Assembly (NCBI RefSeq): GCF_026619435.1
Contig: NZ_JAOVZQ010000001.1
Coordinates: forward strand, 255,501-319,500
Source of the DNA: Hoeflea ulvae
GTDB taxonomy: Bacteria > Pseudomonadota > Alphaproteobacteria > Rhizobiales > Rhizobiaceae
Reading direction: 5' to 3'
Length of the DNA stretch: 64,000 nt
Part shown: piece after piece, positions 1-7,627 of the stretch
How the letters are laid out: each line of letters starts with the position of its first letter
Numbering within the stretch: the first letter of the stretch is position 1
Made by a program: the position numbers and the translations under genes
The notes under the pieces: generated by a model
What the model was told of the DNA's origin: nothing
The model's input: the letters and a program-made list of their open reading frames with translations, nothing else
Databases searched by the model: none

Positions 1-831
1 CTCGCCGGTACCGATCAGCTTGATCGGCTTGCCGGTGACGGCCCGCATCGACAGGGCTGCACCGCCGCGGCCATCGCCGTCCATGCGGGTCAGCACCAGG
101 CCGGTGATGCCGACGCGTTCGTCGAAATTGCGGGCCAGATTGACCGCGTCCTGGCCGGTCAGCGCATCGGCCACGAGCAGGATCTCGTGCGGATTGGCGC
201 GCTTCTTGATCTCGGCCATTTCGGCCATCAGCGGTTCGTCGATATGGGTGCGGCCGGCGGTGTCGAGAATGACCACGTCATGGCCGCCAAGCTTGGCCGC
301 CTGCACCGCGCGCGCGGCAATATCGGTCGGCGACTGGCCGGCGATGATCGGCAGGGTGGCGACACCGGTCTGCTCGCCGAGCTGACGCAGCTGCTCCTGC
401 GCTGCCGGACGGCGGGTGTCGAGCGAGGCCATCAGGACCTTCTTGCGGTCGCGCTTTTCCAGCCGCGAGGCAATCTTGGCCGAGGTCGTGGTCTTGCCCG
501 AACCCTGCAGGCCGACCATCATCAGCACCACGGGGGCGGCTGCATTGAGATCGATGGCGACGCCTTCTTCGCCAAGAAGTGCAACCAGCTCGTCGTGAAC
601 CAGCTTGACCACCATCTGGCCCGGCTTGATCGACTTGACGATCTCGGCGCCGACGGCCTTTTCGCGCACCCGGTCGGTGAAACCGCGCACCACTTCCAGC
701 GCCACGTCGGCCTCCAGCAGCGCGCGGCGAACCTCGCGCATGGCTTCCGACACATCCTTGTCCGACAGGGCGCCGCGCCCGGTCAGATTGTTGAGGATGG
801 AGCCAAGCCGGTCCTGGAGATTTTCAAACAT
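1..831 (-). CDS. ffh: Signal recognition particle protein Ffh (5' part, C-terminus outside window)
   Basis: GTPase subunit of the signal recognition particle. It binds 4.5S RNA and signal sequences of nascent inner-membrane proteins and docks on FtsY. The 277 visible residues hold the N domain (about 1-95) and most of the G domain: P-loop GLQGSGKTT at 107-115, DTAGR at 190-194, and TRMDGDGRGG at about 248-257. The GTG/G5 region and the Met-rich M domain lie beyond position 1. The start is the ATG at 831, giving the family-typical N-terminus MFENLQDRLG. Its partner ftsY lies at 16887. The identification is certain; only the 3' end is missing. Confidence 0.97.
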   Translation of the reverse strand, partial: MFENLQDRLGSILNNLTGRGALSDKDVSEAMREVRRALLEADVALEVVRGFTDRVREKAVGAEIVKSIKPGQMVVKLVHDELVALLGEEGVAIDLNAAAPVVLMMVGLQGSGKTTTSAKIASRLEKRDRKKVLMASLDTRRPAAQEQLRQLGEQTGVATLPIIAGQSPTDIAARAVQAAKLGGHDVVILDTAGRTHIDEPLMAEMAEIKKRANPHEILLVADALTGQDAVNLARNFDERVGITGLVLTRMDGDGRGGAALSMRAVTGKPIKLIGTGE

Positions 832-1058
832 TTGGTCGTCCTGTTTTTGCCGAAGGAAACGCTTCAGCTCATATGGGACGAACATCAGACAAAGCCAAAC
901 AGCACCCGAGGGCGCATCGCGCTGTCGGGTGGTGACCTCCGGGATCGATTTATACCAATAAGGGTCCCGGTCGGCGGCTCGGAGTCATGCTCGTCGCAGA
1001 TTTGAGCGGGATAAACAGGAAAAGCGGCGGAAAGTCAAGGTTGGGAAGCCCTGAGGCC

Positions 1059-1451
1059 TCAGCCGGCGATTTCACGGCGCGCCAGATCGGCCAGAAACGC
1101 TGAGCGGGTAAGGCCGCGCTGACGCGCTGTTGCATCGACCGCTGCCAGCAGTCCGGCATCCATGGTGATATTGGCCTTTGTGGTGCGGCCCGAAAGCCGG
1201 ATCACCGGCACGGCGAGCAGGAACGCGCCCTCCCTGAGATCGCGCGCCACATCCGCATCATCGCGCACCGCTTCAAGGGTGCGGGCCTGCGGCAGCGCTT
1301 CACCCTCAAGATGCAGCGCCAACGCCTCGCTGGCATTGGCCAGCAGATCGTCCAGTTCATCAGCAGCAGAAAAACAGCCCGGAACATCGGGGAAATGAAC
1401 CCCGAAGGCGCTGTCCCCGTCCTGATGCACGACACCGATATAATGACGCAT
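1059..1451 (-). CDS. hicB: HicB-family antitoxin
   Basis: Antitoxin of a type II HicAB module, 130 aa. The N-terminal half has the HicB fold signature (HYIGVVHQD, then FPDVPGCFSAAD). The C-terminal 40 residues form a ribbon-helix-helix (ITMDAGLLAAVDATARQRG) expected to bind the module's own operator. It lies 14 bp downstream of hicA in the same direction, so it is second in the operon, the usual HicAB order. By family knowledge it neutralises HicA and autorepresses. The start ATG at 1451 is the only good one. Confidence 0.92.
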   Translation of the reverse strand: MRHYIGVVHQDGDSAFGVHFPDVPGCFSAADELDDLLANASEALALHLEGEALPQARTLEAVRDDADVARDLREGAFLLAVPVIRLSGRTTKANITMDAGLLAAVDATARQRGLTRSAFLADLARREIAG

Positions 1452-1465
1452 GATAAACCTCGTTG

Positions 1466-1651
1466 TCAGTCGAGCCAGCCGGCTTGTTTGCAGATGGCGC
1501 GGACGGTTCCGATCGGCAGGTCCTTTTCCGGATGTGGCACCGTTACGATCTTGTCGTTTTTCTTGAACTTGTGGTGCGAGCCGGTGATCTTGACCAGCTC
1601 GAAGCCATCCTTCTCAAGCCTCCGAATGATCTGCCGACTGTTCCGCTCCAT
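1466..1651 (-). CDS. hicA: HicA-family mRNA interferase toxin
   Basis: Small (61 aa) toxin with the double-stranded-RNA-binding-like HicA fold. The conserved GSHHKFKK segment carries the catalytic histidine, followed by TVPHPEKDLPIGTVRAICKQAG, which matches the family C-terminus (residues given in two runs around the proline-rich turn). HicA toxins cleave mRNA in a translation-independent way. A GGAG Shine-Dalgarno lies about 7 nt upstream of the ATG at 1651. It is the first gene of the operon, with hicB following. It is full length for the family. Confidence 0.93.
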   Translation of the reverse strand: MERNSRQIIRRLEKDGFELVKITGSHHKFKKNDKIVTVPHPEKDLPIGTVRAICKQAGWLD

Positions 1652-1663
1652 CGGAAACGCTCC

Positions 1664-1704
1664 ATTATGCGCATATATATACGCCTAATTAGGTCGGAAA
1701 TCAA
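1664..1704 (-). promoter_or_regulatory. Probable hicAB promoter with two palindromic operator candidates
   Basis: Read on the minus strand, TTGATT (1704-1699), a 17-bp spacer and TATATA (1681-1676) make a good sigma-70-like promoter ending about 25 nt before hicA. A perfect 10-bp palindrome CCTAATTAGG (1684-1693) lies in the spacer. A 14-of-16 palindrome GCGCATATATATACGC (1669-1684) covers the -10. Ribbon-helix-helix antitoxins such as HicB bind such repeats, so these are the obvious operator candidates. Base matches are seen; binding is inferred. Confidence 0.6.
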
Positions 1705-1941
1705 GTTTGATAGGAAGTGACAAAAGATCCGTCCTGCCCATGTCGCAATCAAATTATGGACATAATTCACAAAAATTTAAACAGGTTAGGTGAAAGAACT
1801 CGTTTATTGACGATCGAGGTAGAGCCGCAACTGCCCAACTACATTAGCCTGGAAAATCTCTCGACCAGTCAGCTGTAAATGGGCTCCATAATGCGCCTTG
1901 TACATCCAGCAGCAGACAAAACTTCCTGCCCCAAATCCAAT

Positions 1942-2202
1942 TTACCTCAGCGTCTGCATACCCCGGTCAAGCAGCTCACGAATAAACCGCTGATATTTCA
2001 TGCCGCGTTTTTCAGCCTCGGCCTTGATGGCTGCGAGCTGGCGTTCCGGCAGGCGCATGTTGAGGCGTGCGCTCTTGTCTTCAAACTCATAGCGAACGGG
2101 CTTCATGGCGCTCCAGTCATATTCGGACAGGTCAGCCTCCTCGACAAATTTTTCAGCCTCTTCATCACTTTTGAAGGTTGGCCATTGTTTTAGCTTGCTC
2201 AT
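1942..2202 (-). CDS. brnA: BrnA-family antitoxin (ribbon-helix-helix)
   Basis: An 86-aa antitoxin of the BrnTA type. The N-terminus (KQWPTFKSDEEAEKFVEEAD, then LSEYDW) is typical of the BrnA/CopG-like group. The C-terminal ribbon-helix-helix is ARLNMRLPERQLAAIKAEA. It overlaps the 3' end of brnT by 38 bp, so the two are translationally linked. A strong GGAGGTG lies just before the ATG at 2202. Family role: binds and inhibits BrnT and represses the operon. Which start is used is not in doubt. Confidence 0.88.
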   Translation of the reverse strand: MSKLKQWPTFKSDEEAEKFVEEADLSEYDWSAMKPVRYEFEDKSARLNMRLPERQLAAIKAEAEKRGMKYQRFIRELLDRGMQTLR

Positions 2203-2470
2203 ATCGTTTCACCTCCTTGCGGTGCATGTAACGGGCGCTTATCGGGCGAATGAACATGCCTGTTTCACGTTGCCGATGCGTCAGGACGACAAAGACATGG
2301 CGGCCGGTCAGCGCCTGCCCGGCCGTGAAGTAACGCCCTTCATCAGGGTGGGGGTCAGGCATCAGAAATTCGATGGTCCGCAAGACGTGTTCGATTTCAG
2401 CCTTGCTGACCCCGTGCTTTCCGCATTTGGGCCAGTTGCCGCTGTCCCATTCGATGCCTGCGAACTTCAT
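2165..2470 (-). CDS. brnT: BrnT-family ribonuclease toxin
   Basis: A toxin of about 101 aa related to BrnT (RelE-like RNase fold). The family opening is seen as FAGIEWDSGN and KHGVSKAEIEHVL; the later GRHVFVVLTHRQRE and RPISARYMHRKE match the conserved C-terminal arginine-rich strand. I chose the ATG at 2470 because an in-frame upstream start at 2509 would add 13 residues that do not fit the family. No Shine-Dalgarno is evident at 2470, and a CATACT -10-like box lies only about 10 nt upstream, so the message could have almost no leader. brnA follows and overlaps. Confidence 0.85.
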   Translation of the reverse strand: MKFAGIEWDSGNWPKCGKHGVSKAEIEHVLRTIEFLMPDPHPDEGRYFTAGQALTGRHVFVVLTHRQRETGMFIRPISARYMHRKEVKRYEQAKTMANLQK

Positions 2471-2676
2471 CGCATCAGTATGCACGATTGTACACACAAA
2501 CGAAAGCAAATCTGCCGCCCGAATACAGCCGCGTCCAATCCATCACCGGCACCCCGGTGCGACACCCTGCCGCCCTCTCCATTCCGCCAGGCTGCAAGAT
2601 TTCGCTGTCCTCGTCCTTGAATTTGTGTGGCTGTGGGGCAATTATCCGTCACCCAGGCTCAGCGTGAAGGCGAAGA

Positions 2677-3312
2677 ATGTATCCGAATTACACAAGGTCC
2701 GAACGCATTGCCGACGGCAGCATGCACGCCATCGGCGTTAGCGGGGCGGTGCTTGGCGCCATCCTGTTGCTGATGTGGTCTGTCCCGGTAGCCTCGTCCT
2801 GGGAAATTGCGGCTATAACGGTCTATGCGATCACCCTGATCGGCACTTTCTCGGCCTCGGCGTTTTATCACATGACCCCGTGGGAGAGCATAAGGCCGGT
2901 GTTGCGCCGGATCGATCATGCCGCGATCTATCTGAAGATCGCCGGCACCTATACGCCGCTGGTGGTGATGATCGGCAGCGGTCTCGCCTATGTCGTGCTC
3001 GCCGTCGTCTGGGCGCTGGCGGTGATCGGGATGGTGCTCAAGCTGGTGTTCTGGACCACGCCCGGCCAGTTTGGCCCCGCACTCTACCTGATCATGGGAT
3101 GGATGAGCGTCGTGCTGTTCTGGTCGTCCTGGTCGGACCTGCCTATTGGCTATATTGCCGCCGGAGGCCTGCTCTACACCGTCGGCGTGGTGTTCTACGC
3201 GGCCAAGAAAATGAAATTCTCCAACGCCATCTGGCATGGCTTCGTCATCGCGGCCTCCGCCTGTTTCTTCGTGGCCATCACGGTGGTGACGACACAACCC
3301 GGCCTCCTTTAA
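2677..3312 (+). CDS. trhA: TrhA / hemolysin III-family membrane protein
   Basis: A 211-aa seven-helix protein of the PAQR (progestin/adiponectin receptor, hemolysin III) superfamily. The family motifs are visible: SASAFYHM near residue 62, DHAAIYLKIAGTYTP near 85, and a late WHGFVIAASACFF with the metal-site histidine. The conserved Ser/His/Asp residues of the family are present. Bacterial members such as E. coli TrhA (YqfA) affect membrane homeostasis; the historical name hemolysin III is not evidence of haemolysis. It stands alone, divergent from brnTA. Confidence 0.88.
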   Translation: MYPNYTRSERIADGSMHAIGVSGAVLGAILLLMWSVPVASSWEIAAITVYAITLIGTFSASAFYHMTPWESIRPVLRRIDHAAIYLKIAGTYTPLVVMIGSGLAYVVLAVVWALAVIGMVLKLVFWTTPGQFGPALYLIMGWMSVVLFWSSWSDLPIGYIAAGGLLYTVGVVFYAAKKMKFSNAIWHGFVIAASACFFVAITVVTTQPGLL

Positions 3313-3398
3313 TAGTATCTTCGACGGAACCGATCGGGCCGCGTCAAAGCCATGGCCGCATCTTAGGCCTCCATCAGCCGCTAGAAAACAGCCTGCCC

Positions 3399-3433
3399 TT
3401 GAAAAAATACCAGTTAATATGATTTAATCATAT
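3399..3433 (+). promoter_or_regulatory. Probable parDE promoter with operator palindrome
   Basis: TTGAAA (3399-3404), an 18-bp spacer and TTTAAT (3423-3428) form a promoter just upstream of parD. The -10 sits inside a perfect 17-bp palindrome, ATATGAT-TTA-ATCATAT (3417-3433). Such placement is typical of an autorepressed toxin-antitoxin operon; ParD binding is inferred. A strong AAGGAG follows at 3440-3445. Confidence 0.65.
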
Positions 3434-3450
3434 CAACTTAAGGAGTGGCT

Positions 3451-3705
3451 ATGGGCAAGAACACGTCTGTCATCCTCGGCAGTCACTATGAAAAATTTGT
3501 CGGCACACAGGTCGGAAGCGGCAAATATGGCTCGACCAGCGAGGTGATAAGGGCCGGGCTGCGGCTCCTGGAAGAGCGCGAAACCGCAGTCAGTACATTG
3601 CAGGCAGCACTTGCTGAAGGCGAAAACAGCGGGCTCAGCGCGCGCAGTCCCGATGAGATCATCAGCGCCGTGATCCAGAAGCGGCGCGAGAATGACGCGC
3701 TATAG
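3451..3705 (+). CDS. parD: ParD-family antitoxin
   Basis: An 84-aa ribbon-helix-helix antitoxin. The ParD core is seen as VGSGKYGSTSEVIRAGLRLL followed by EERE and a Glu-rich tail that would wrap the toxin. I start at ATG 3451 (AAGGAG 6 nt upstream) rather than the in-frame GTG at 3445, which lies inside the ribosome-binding site. Its 3' end overlaps parE by 14 bp. By family it forms a ParD-ParE complex that represses the promoter at 3399-3433. Confidence 0.9.
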   Translation: MGKNTSVILGSHYEKFVGTQVGSGKYGSTSEVIRAGLRLLEERETAVSTLQAALAEGENSGLSARSPDEIISAVIQKRRENDAL

Positions 3706-3997
3706 GCTCACCAAGGCTGCCGATCAGGATTTCGAGAGGATTTTCGAATTCGGTATTGATCGGTTCGGGCTTGCGCAGGCGCTCGAGTATCAGAACGGCA
3801 TGAAACAACGTTTTGAGCAACTGGCCGCGCAGCCGACCCTTTATCAGTCCGTTGACCACATTCGCCAAGGCTACCGTCGCAGCGTCTATCAGGCGCATTC
3901 GATCTACTACAGGATCGATCGGGACTTCGTCCTGATCGTCCGCATTCTCGGCCGCGAAAACCCGTCCACATCACTGCCGGATCAGGATGGCGGCTAA
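3692..3997 (+). CDS. parE: ParE-family toxin
   Basis: A 101-aa RelE/ParE superfamily toxin. Visible family features are LTKAADQDFERIFEFGIDRFG at the N-terminus (split at the helix turn), then GYRRSVYQAHSIYYRID and VLIVRILGREN. ParE proteins poison DNA gyrase, unlike the ribosome-dependent RelE. It starts inside parD, consistent with coupled translation. It belongs to a cluster of four toxin-antitoxin modules in 3.6 kb. Confidence 0.88.
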   Translation: MTRYRLTKAADQDFERIFEFGIDRFGLAQALEYQNGMKQRFEQLAAQPTLYQSVDHIRQGYRRSVYQAHSIYYRIDRDFVLIVRILGRENPSTSLPDQDGG

Positions 3998-4063
3998 ACC
4001 GGGCTGAGACGCATGCGTCGCCTCATACCGAAGCCCTTCCCGCATTGAGGTCCATACATCTCG

Positions 4064-4357
4064 CTAAAGCTCATCCGGCCATTTTTGGGCGGCGTGGATC
4101 ACGGTCAGTATATCAACGTGGTTTTCCGCGACACGGTAAACGATGATGTAGGGACTATCGGCCAGAACCAGCTCACGCGTGGTCCTGATCCTGCCGGCGC
4201 GGCCCATCGCGGGATGCGCGGCCAGGGCGTCCACCGCGGTCACGATGCGGGATATGACCCGGGCGGCCGCTTCGGGATTGTCCTGGGCAATATAGGCACC
4301 GATGTGATCAAGCCGGCCAAGAGCGCGGCGCGTCCACCTGATTGTCCGCCGGGTCAT
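4064..4357 (-). CDS. RelE/ParE-superfamily toxin (second ParE-like module)
   Basis: A 97-aa toxin in a different family branch from the parE at 3692: WTRRALGRLDHIGAYIAQDN, then AHPAMGRAGRIRTTRELVL, SPYIIVYRV and VLTVIHAAQKWP (the last as DILTVIHAAQ). The PAMGR...RELV...YIIVYRV order is the hallmark of this RelE/ParE group. Its ATG overlaps the antitoxin stop by 4 nt (ATGA). Whether it targets gyrase or mRNA cannot be told from sequence. Confidence 0.88.
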   Translation of the reverse strand: MTRRTIRWTRRALGRLDHIGAYIAQDNPEAAARVISRIVTAVDALAAHPAMGRAGRIRTTRELVLADSPYIIVYRVAENHVDILTVIHAAQKWPDEL

Positions 4358-4599
4358 GCCCGGGGAGCAGGCTGCACATATTTGGCAATTACGCGGTCAA
4401 CTTCATGGGCGCTGGCAAACTTGCCGCTCTCGGCTTCGGCAAGCCCTGCCTCGATTTCGGCAAGCTGCCATTCTTCACGGGCGACAAAATCCTCGATTGC
4501 TTTTGCGGCCATCCAGGAGCGGGACCGATCCTGTTTTTCGGCGAGCTGCTCCAGCCGCCTGGCGGTCTCGTCTGGCACGCGGACGGTAAAGGCGGACAT
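4354..4599 (-). CDS. CopG/RHH-family antitoxin of the second ParE-like module
   Basis: An 81-aa ribbon-helix-helix antitoxin: FTVRVPDETARRLEQLAEKQ, then SRSWMAAKAIEDFVAREEWQ and a charged tail. The ATG at 4599 is preferred over the in-frame TTG at 4605; a GGGAG lies about 10 nt upstream. It precedes the toxin with a 4-nt overlap. The large inverted repeat at 4615-4651 directly upstream is its probable operator. Confidence 0.88.
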   Translation of the reverse strand: MSAFTVRVPDETARRLEQLAEKQDRSRSWMAAKAIEDFVAREEWQLAEIEAGLAEAESGKFASAHEVDRVIAKYVQPAPRA

Positions 4600-4614
4600 G
4601 GTCAAGGCACTCCC

Positions 4615-4655
4615 TGGTTCAATGTGATTTTAGCTGAACCACATTGAACCAGCAA
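4615..4655 (-). promoter_or_regulatory. Operator/promoter of the second ParE-like module (12-bp perfect inverted repeat)
   Basis: TGGTTCAATGTG (4615-4626) and CACATTGAACCA (4640-4651) are perfect inverted arms with a 13-bp spacer. On the minus strand TTGCTG (4655-4650), a 17-bp spacer and TAAAAT (4632-4627) make a promoter whose -10 lies in the loop between the arms. Further GGTTC/GAACC half-sites flank it. It is probably bound by the ribbon-helix-helix antitoxin. Confidence 0.65.
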
Positions 4656-4735
4656 GGTTCATATTGTTCCGGGGCGATTTGCGGGCGGATCTGAAACGGT
4701 GTGGTGCAACCGAAGCCCGTCGCAAGTCACTCCTC

Positions 4736-6502
4736 TCAAAACGGCCAGACCCAGGCAATCATCGGCACGCCCACCACGATGACGATCACCTCGAGCATCA
4801 GGCCCATGCGCCAGTAGTCGCCGAACTTGTAGTTGCCCGGGCCCATGATGATGGTGTTGTTCTTGTGGCCGATGGGGGTGAGGAAGGCGCAGGAGGCGGC
4901 CACTGCCACGCCCATCAGGAACGGGTCGGGGCTGGCGCCGATGGAATGGGCGACGGAGACGCCGATAGGTGCTGCGATCAGCGCGGTGGCGACATTGTTG
5001 AGAAAATCCGACAGGGTCATGGTGATGATCATCAACACCGCCAGCACGCCCCAGGCCGGCAGATTGGCGGTCTGGGTGACGATCAGATTGGCAATCAGCT
5101 GGCTGCCGCCGGTTTCCTCCAGGGCTGCCGCGACAGGAATCAGGCACGCCAGCAGCACGATCACCTTCCACTGGATCAGCGCGTAAAAGTCGCGCCCGCC
5201 GATGATACCCAGGCCCAGATAGGCAACGACGCAGAGCCCGAGCGCGATGGCGAGCGAGGTGATGCCCAGCACCGACAGAGCGATTGCCGCGGCGAAGATG
5301 GAGATGGCAGAGAGCGCCTTGGTCCGCTGCAGCACCTCGAGCCGGCGGTTTTCGAGCGGCAGCACGCCGAGCCACTGGCTGGCGGCGGCGATGTTCTTGT
5401 CGGGTCCGATCAACAGCAGCAGGTCGCCGGCCTTGATCGGCAGATGGCCCACCCGCTCGCGAAACCTGCGGCCCTGCCGCGAGATCCCCAGCAACGTGAC
5501 GCCGTGGCGCTGGATCAGCCGCAGCCCCAGCATGGTGCGGCCGACCACGCTGGCCTCCTCGGGCACGATGGCCTCGACCAGGCTCAGTGACTTGCCCATC
5601 AGCCCGCCATGTTCCTCGGTGCCGATGGTGTTGAGTTCGGCCGCGCCCATGAAGGCCTCGATCTGTTTCGGATCGCCCTCCAGCACCAGGAAATCGCCTT
5701 CACGGATCTCGCGCGCCTGGGAAAAGCCGGGCAGCCGCTTGCCCTGCCGGGCAAGGCCCAGAATGGAGACATCGTTCTCGTCGGCCAGCGGGTAGAGTTC
5801 GCCCACCGACAGGCCGATGGATTTGGAGCCTTCCTTGACATGCGCTTCGGCGACATAGAGTCCGGCGTCGCCTTCCAGCGACATCGCGTCGGCGCGGGCC
5901 GGGATCAGCCGCCAGCCGATGAAGGCGACATAGGCGATGCCGGTGATGGCCACGGCAAGCCCGACGGGGGCGAAATCGAACATCGAAAACGGTTGGCCCA
6001 GCACATCCTGGCGGTATTGCGCAATCACGATATTGGGCGGTGTGCCGATCAATGTGATCATGCCGCCCAGAATGGTGCCGAAGGACAAGGGCATCAGCGT
6101 CAGCGACACCGCCCGCTTGGCCTTGCGCGCCGCGTCCATGTCGAGCGACATCAACAGCGCAAGCGCTGCGACATTGTTGATGATCGCCGACAGGACGGCG
6201 CCGGCCACCGCCATGATGCCGATATGCACCGGAAGCGCGCGGTCGGGGCTGGTGACGAAACGGGCGATGAATTCGACCGCGCCGGAATTCATCAGCCCGC
6301 GCGAGACGATCAGCACCAGCGCGATGATGACAACGGCGGGGTGGCCAAAGCCGTGAAAGGCCTCATCTGGCTCGATCAGGCCGGCCATCACCGTGACCAG
6401 CAGCGCCACGAAGGCAACCAGATCATAGCGGATGCGGCCCCAGACCAGCATGCCGAACAGGACGATCAGAATGGCAAAAAGCATGATCAGGTCAGTCGAC
6501 AT
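4736..6502 (-). CDS. SLC13/DASS-type permease with two central TrkA-C (RCK_C) domains
   Basis: A 588-aa inner-membrane transporter. The N-terminal half has about five helices with the GTPPNIVIA loop, a repeat also seen near the C-terminus (TPIGHKNNTIIMGPG). The middle, roughly residues 205-370, holds two soluble TrkA-C-like modules (EGDFLVLEGDPKQIEAF and AGDLLLLIGPDKN). This architecture is typical of the SLC13-like group that includes dicarboxylate and sulfate carriers; the substrate cannot be read from sequence. I start at ATG 6502 (MSTDLIM) because the upstream extension is non-membrane and shadow-like. It is a separate unit from the thi operon upstream. Confidence 0.85.
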   Translation of the reverse strand: MSTDLIMLFAILIVLFGMLVWGRIRYDLVAFVALLVTVMAGLIEPDEAFHGFGHPAVVIIALVLIVSRGLMNSGAVEFIARFVTSPDRALPVHIGIMAVAGAVLSAIINNVAALALLMSLDMDAARKAKRAVSLTLMPLSFGTILGGMITLIGTPPNIVIAQYRQDVLGQPFSMFDFAPVGLAVAITGIAYVAFIGWRLIPARADAMSLEGDAGLYVAEAHVKEGSKSIGLSVGELYPLADENDVSILGLARQGKRLPGFSQAREIREGDFLVLEGDPKQIEAFMGAAELNTIGTEEHGGLMGKSLSLVEAIVPEEASVVGRTMLGLRLIQRHGVTLLGISRQGRRFRERVGHLPIKAGDLLLLIGPDKNIAAASQWLGVLPLENRRLEVLQRTKALSAISIFAAAIALSVLGITSLAIALGLCVVAYLGLGIIGGRDFYALIQWKVIVLLACLIPVAAALEETGGSQLIANLIVTQTANLPAWGVLAVLMIITMTLSDFLNNVATALIAAPIGVSVAHSIGASPDPFLMGVAVAASCAFLTPIGHKNNTIIMGPGNYKFGDYWRMGLMLEVIVIVVGVPMIAWVWPF

Positions 6503-6593
6503 CGATCCGGTCCCCATTGCGGCATGCCCGTGCAGGCCTGCGACTTGGGTTGCATGGCCGCCAGCAGGGGTCAACCTGTTTTGCAGCCGGCGC

Positions 6594-6631
6594 GGCCGGG
6601 ACCGGTCGGGATCCGTGCCACGGTCCCGGCC
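6594..6631 (-). terminator. GC-rich hairpin between thiY and the SLC13 permease gene
   Basis: Perfect 11-bp inverted repeat GGCCGGGACCG / CGGTCCCGGCC with a 16-nt loop, 11 bp after the thiY stop. No T-run follows on the minus strand, so it is a poor intrinsic terminator. It could protect or weakly terminate the thi operon message. Confidence 0.4.
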
Positions 6632-6641
6632 GGTCTTGTTT

Positions 6642-7625
6642 CTAGTGGGCCAGATAGGCGTTGGTGGTCCAGGACGACACGTCCGGCATCGTCTCGAGCA
6701 CATCGCCATTGGCGTCACGCAGGATCCCGGCGGAAAACAGGAAGCCGGTGATGCCGGTGACCAGCGCCGGATCGATCAGCCCGACGGCTTCGCCTTCATC
6801 CTTGAGGAAGCCGCCATCGACCAGGGCCTGCATCGAGGCGTGGACCAGCTCGGGATTGGACAGCATGCCGCCGGTTTCGGCGATCAGCATGTCGGCGGCG
6901 GCCTGCGGGTTTTCCGCGGCGAAGCCATAGCCGCGCTGCGCCGCCTTGACGAAAGCACCGGCGGTTGCCGTGTTAGCCGCAAGCCAGGTGGCGTTGCCGC
7001 CCAGAAAGGTGGTGTGCTGGTCCGGCACGCCGTAATCGGCATAGCTGAAGGCGCGTTGTGGCCGGCCAAGCAGCACGGAATTCACACCCTCCCAGGTGCT
7101 GACTTCCAGCGTGAAATCCACCGAGCCATTGGCGAGCGCTTCATAGGCCGAGGTGCCGAGCGTTACCGTGTCGAATGTGCCCTCGCCGCCATCATGCTTG
7201 ATGATCGAGGAGATCAGCGCGTTTTCCCAGGCGCTGCCGAAGCCTGCATAGATCTTTCCATCAAGATCGGCGGGACGCTGGATGTCGTCGCGCTCGCCAT
7301 TGAACACCAGCCGTCCGGTCTCGTGCTGCACCACCGCCATCACCGCGGTCATGTCAGCACCCATGGCGCGCTGGCTGTGGAAGCCGACGGCGCTCAGGAT
7401 TCCGAACTGGGCGACACCGGTCGACACCAGCGTGCCCGACGAGGTGTCCGTATAGGGCAGGATTTCGACATCGAGACCGGCCTCGGTGAACCAGCCTTTG
7501 GCCTGGGCGACATAGAGCCCGACATGGTTGGTGTTGGGCGTCCAGTCGAGCGCAACGGTGAGCTTTTCCGCGGCCTGCGCCGGCAGGGCAATGAGCAGGG
7601 CGAGGGCTGTGAGAACATGTTTCAT
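6642..7625 (-). CDS. thiY: ABC transporter substrate-binding protein, pyrimidine (thiamine precursor) type
   Basis: A 327-aa periplasmic binding protein of the NMT1/THI5 family. A signal peptide is evident (LTALALLIALPAQA, cleavage near residue 18). It is followed by LTVALDWTPNTNHVGLYVAQ, characteristic of ThiY-like proteins that bind formylaminopyrimidine, a thiamine breakdown product or precursor. It is last in the riboswitch-controlled operon ykoF-thiX-thiZ-thiY, 2 bp after thiZ. The ligand is inferred from the family and the riboswitch. Confidence 0.88.
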   Translation of the reverse strand: MKHVLTALALLIALPAQAAEKLTVALDWTPNTNHVGLYVAQAKGWFTEAGLDVEILPYTDTSSGTLVSTGVAQFGILSAVGFHSQRAMGADMTAVMAVVQHETGRLVFNGERDDIQRPADLDGKIYAGFGSAWENALISSIIKHDGGEGTFDTVTLGTSAYEALANGSVDFTLEVSTWEGVNSVLLGRPQRAFSYADYGVPDQHTTFLGGNATWLAANTATAGAFVKAAQRGYGFAAENPQAAADMLIAETGGMLSNPELVHASMQALVDGGFLKDEGEAVGLIDPALVTGITGFLFSAGILRDANGDVLETMPDVSSWTTNAYLAH

Positions 7626-7627
7626 GG

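Noticed and set aside
1756..1878. Open frame of 40 codons in an AT-rich stretch (begins MDIIHKNLNR).
   Set aside because: No Shine-Dalgarno and no recognisable family; could be a remnant but cannot be supported.
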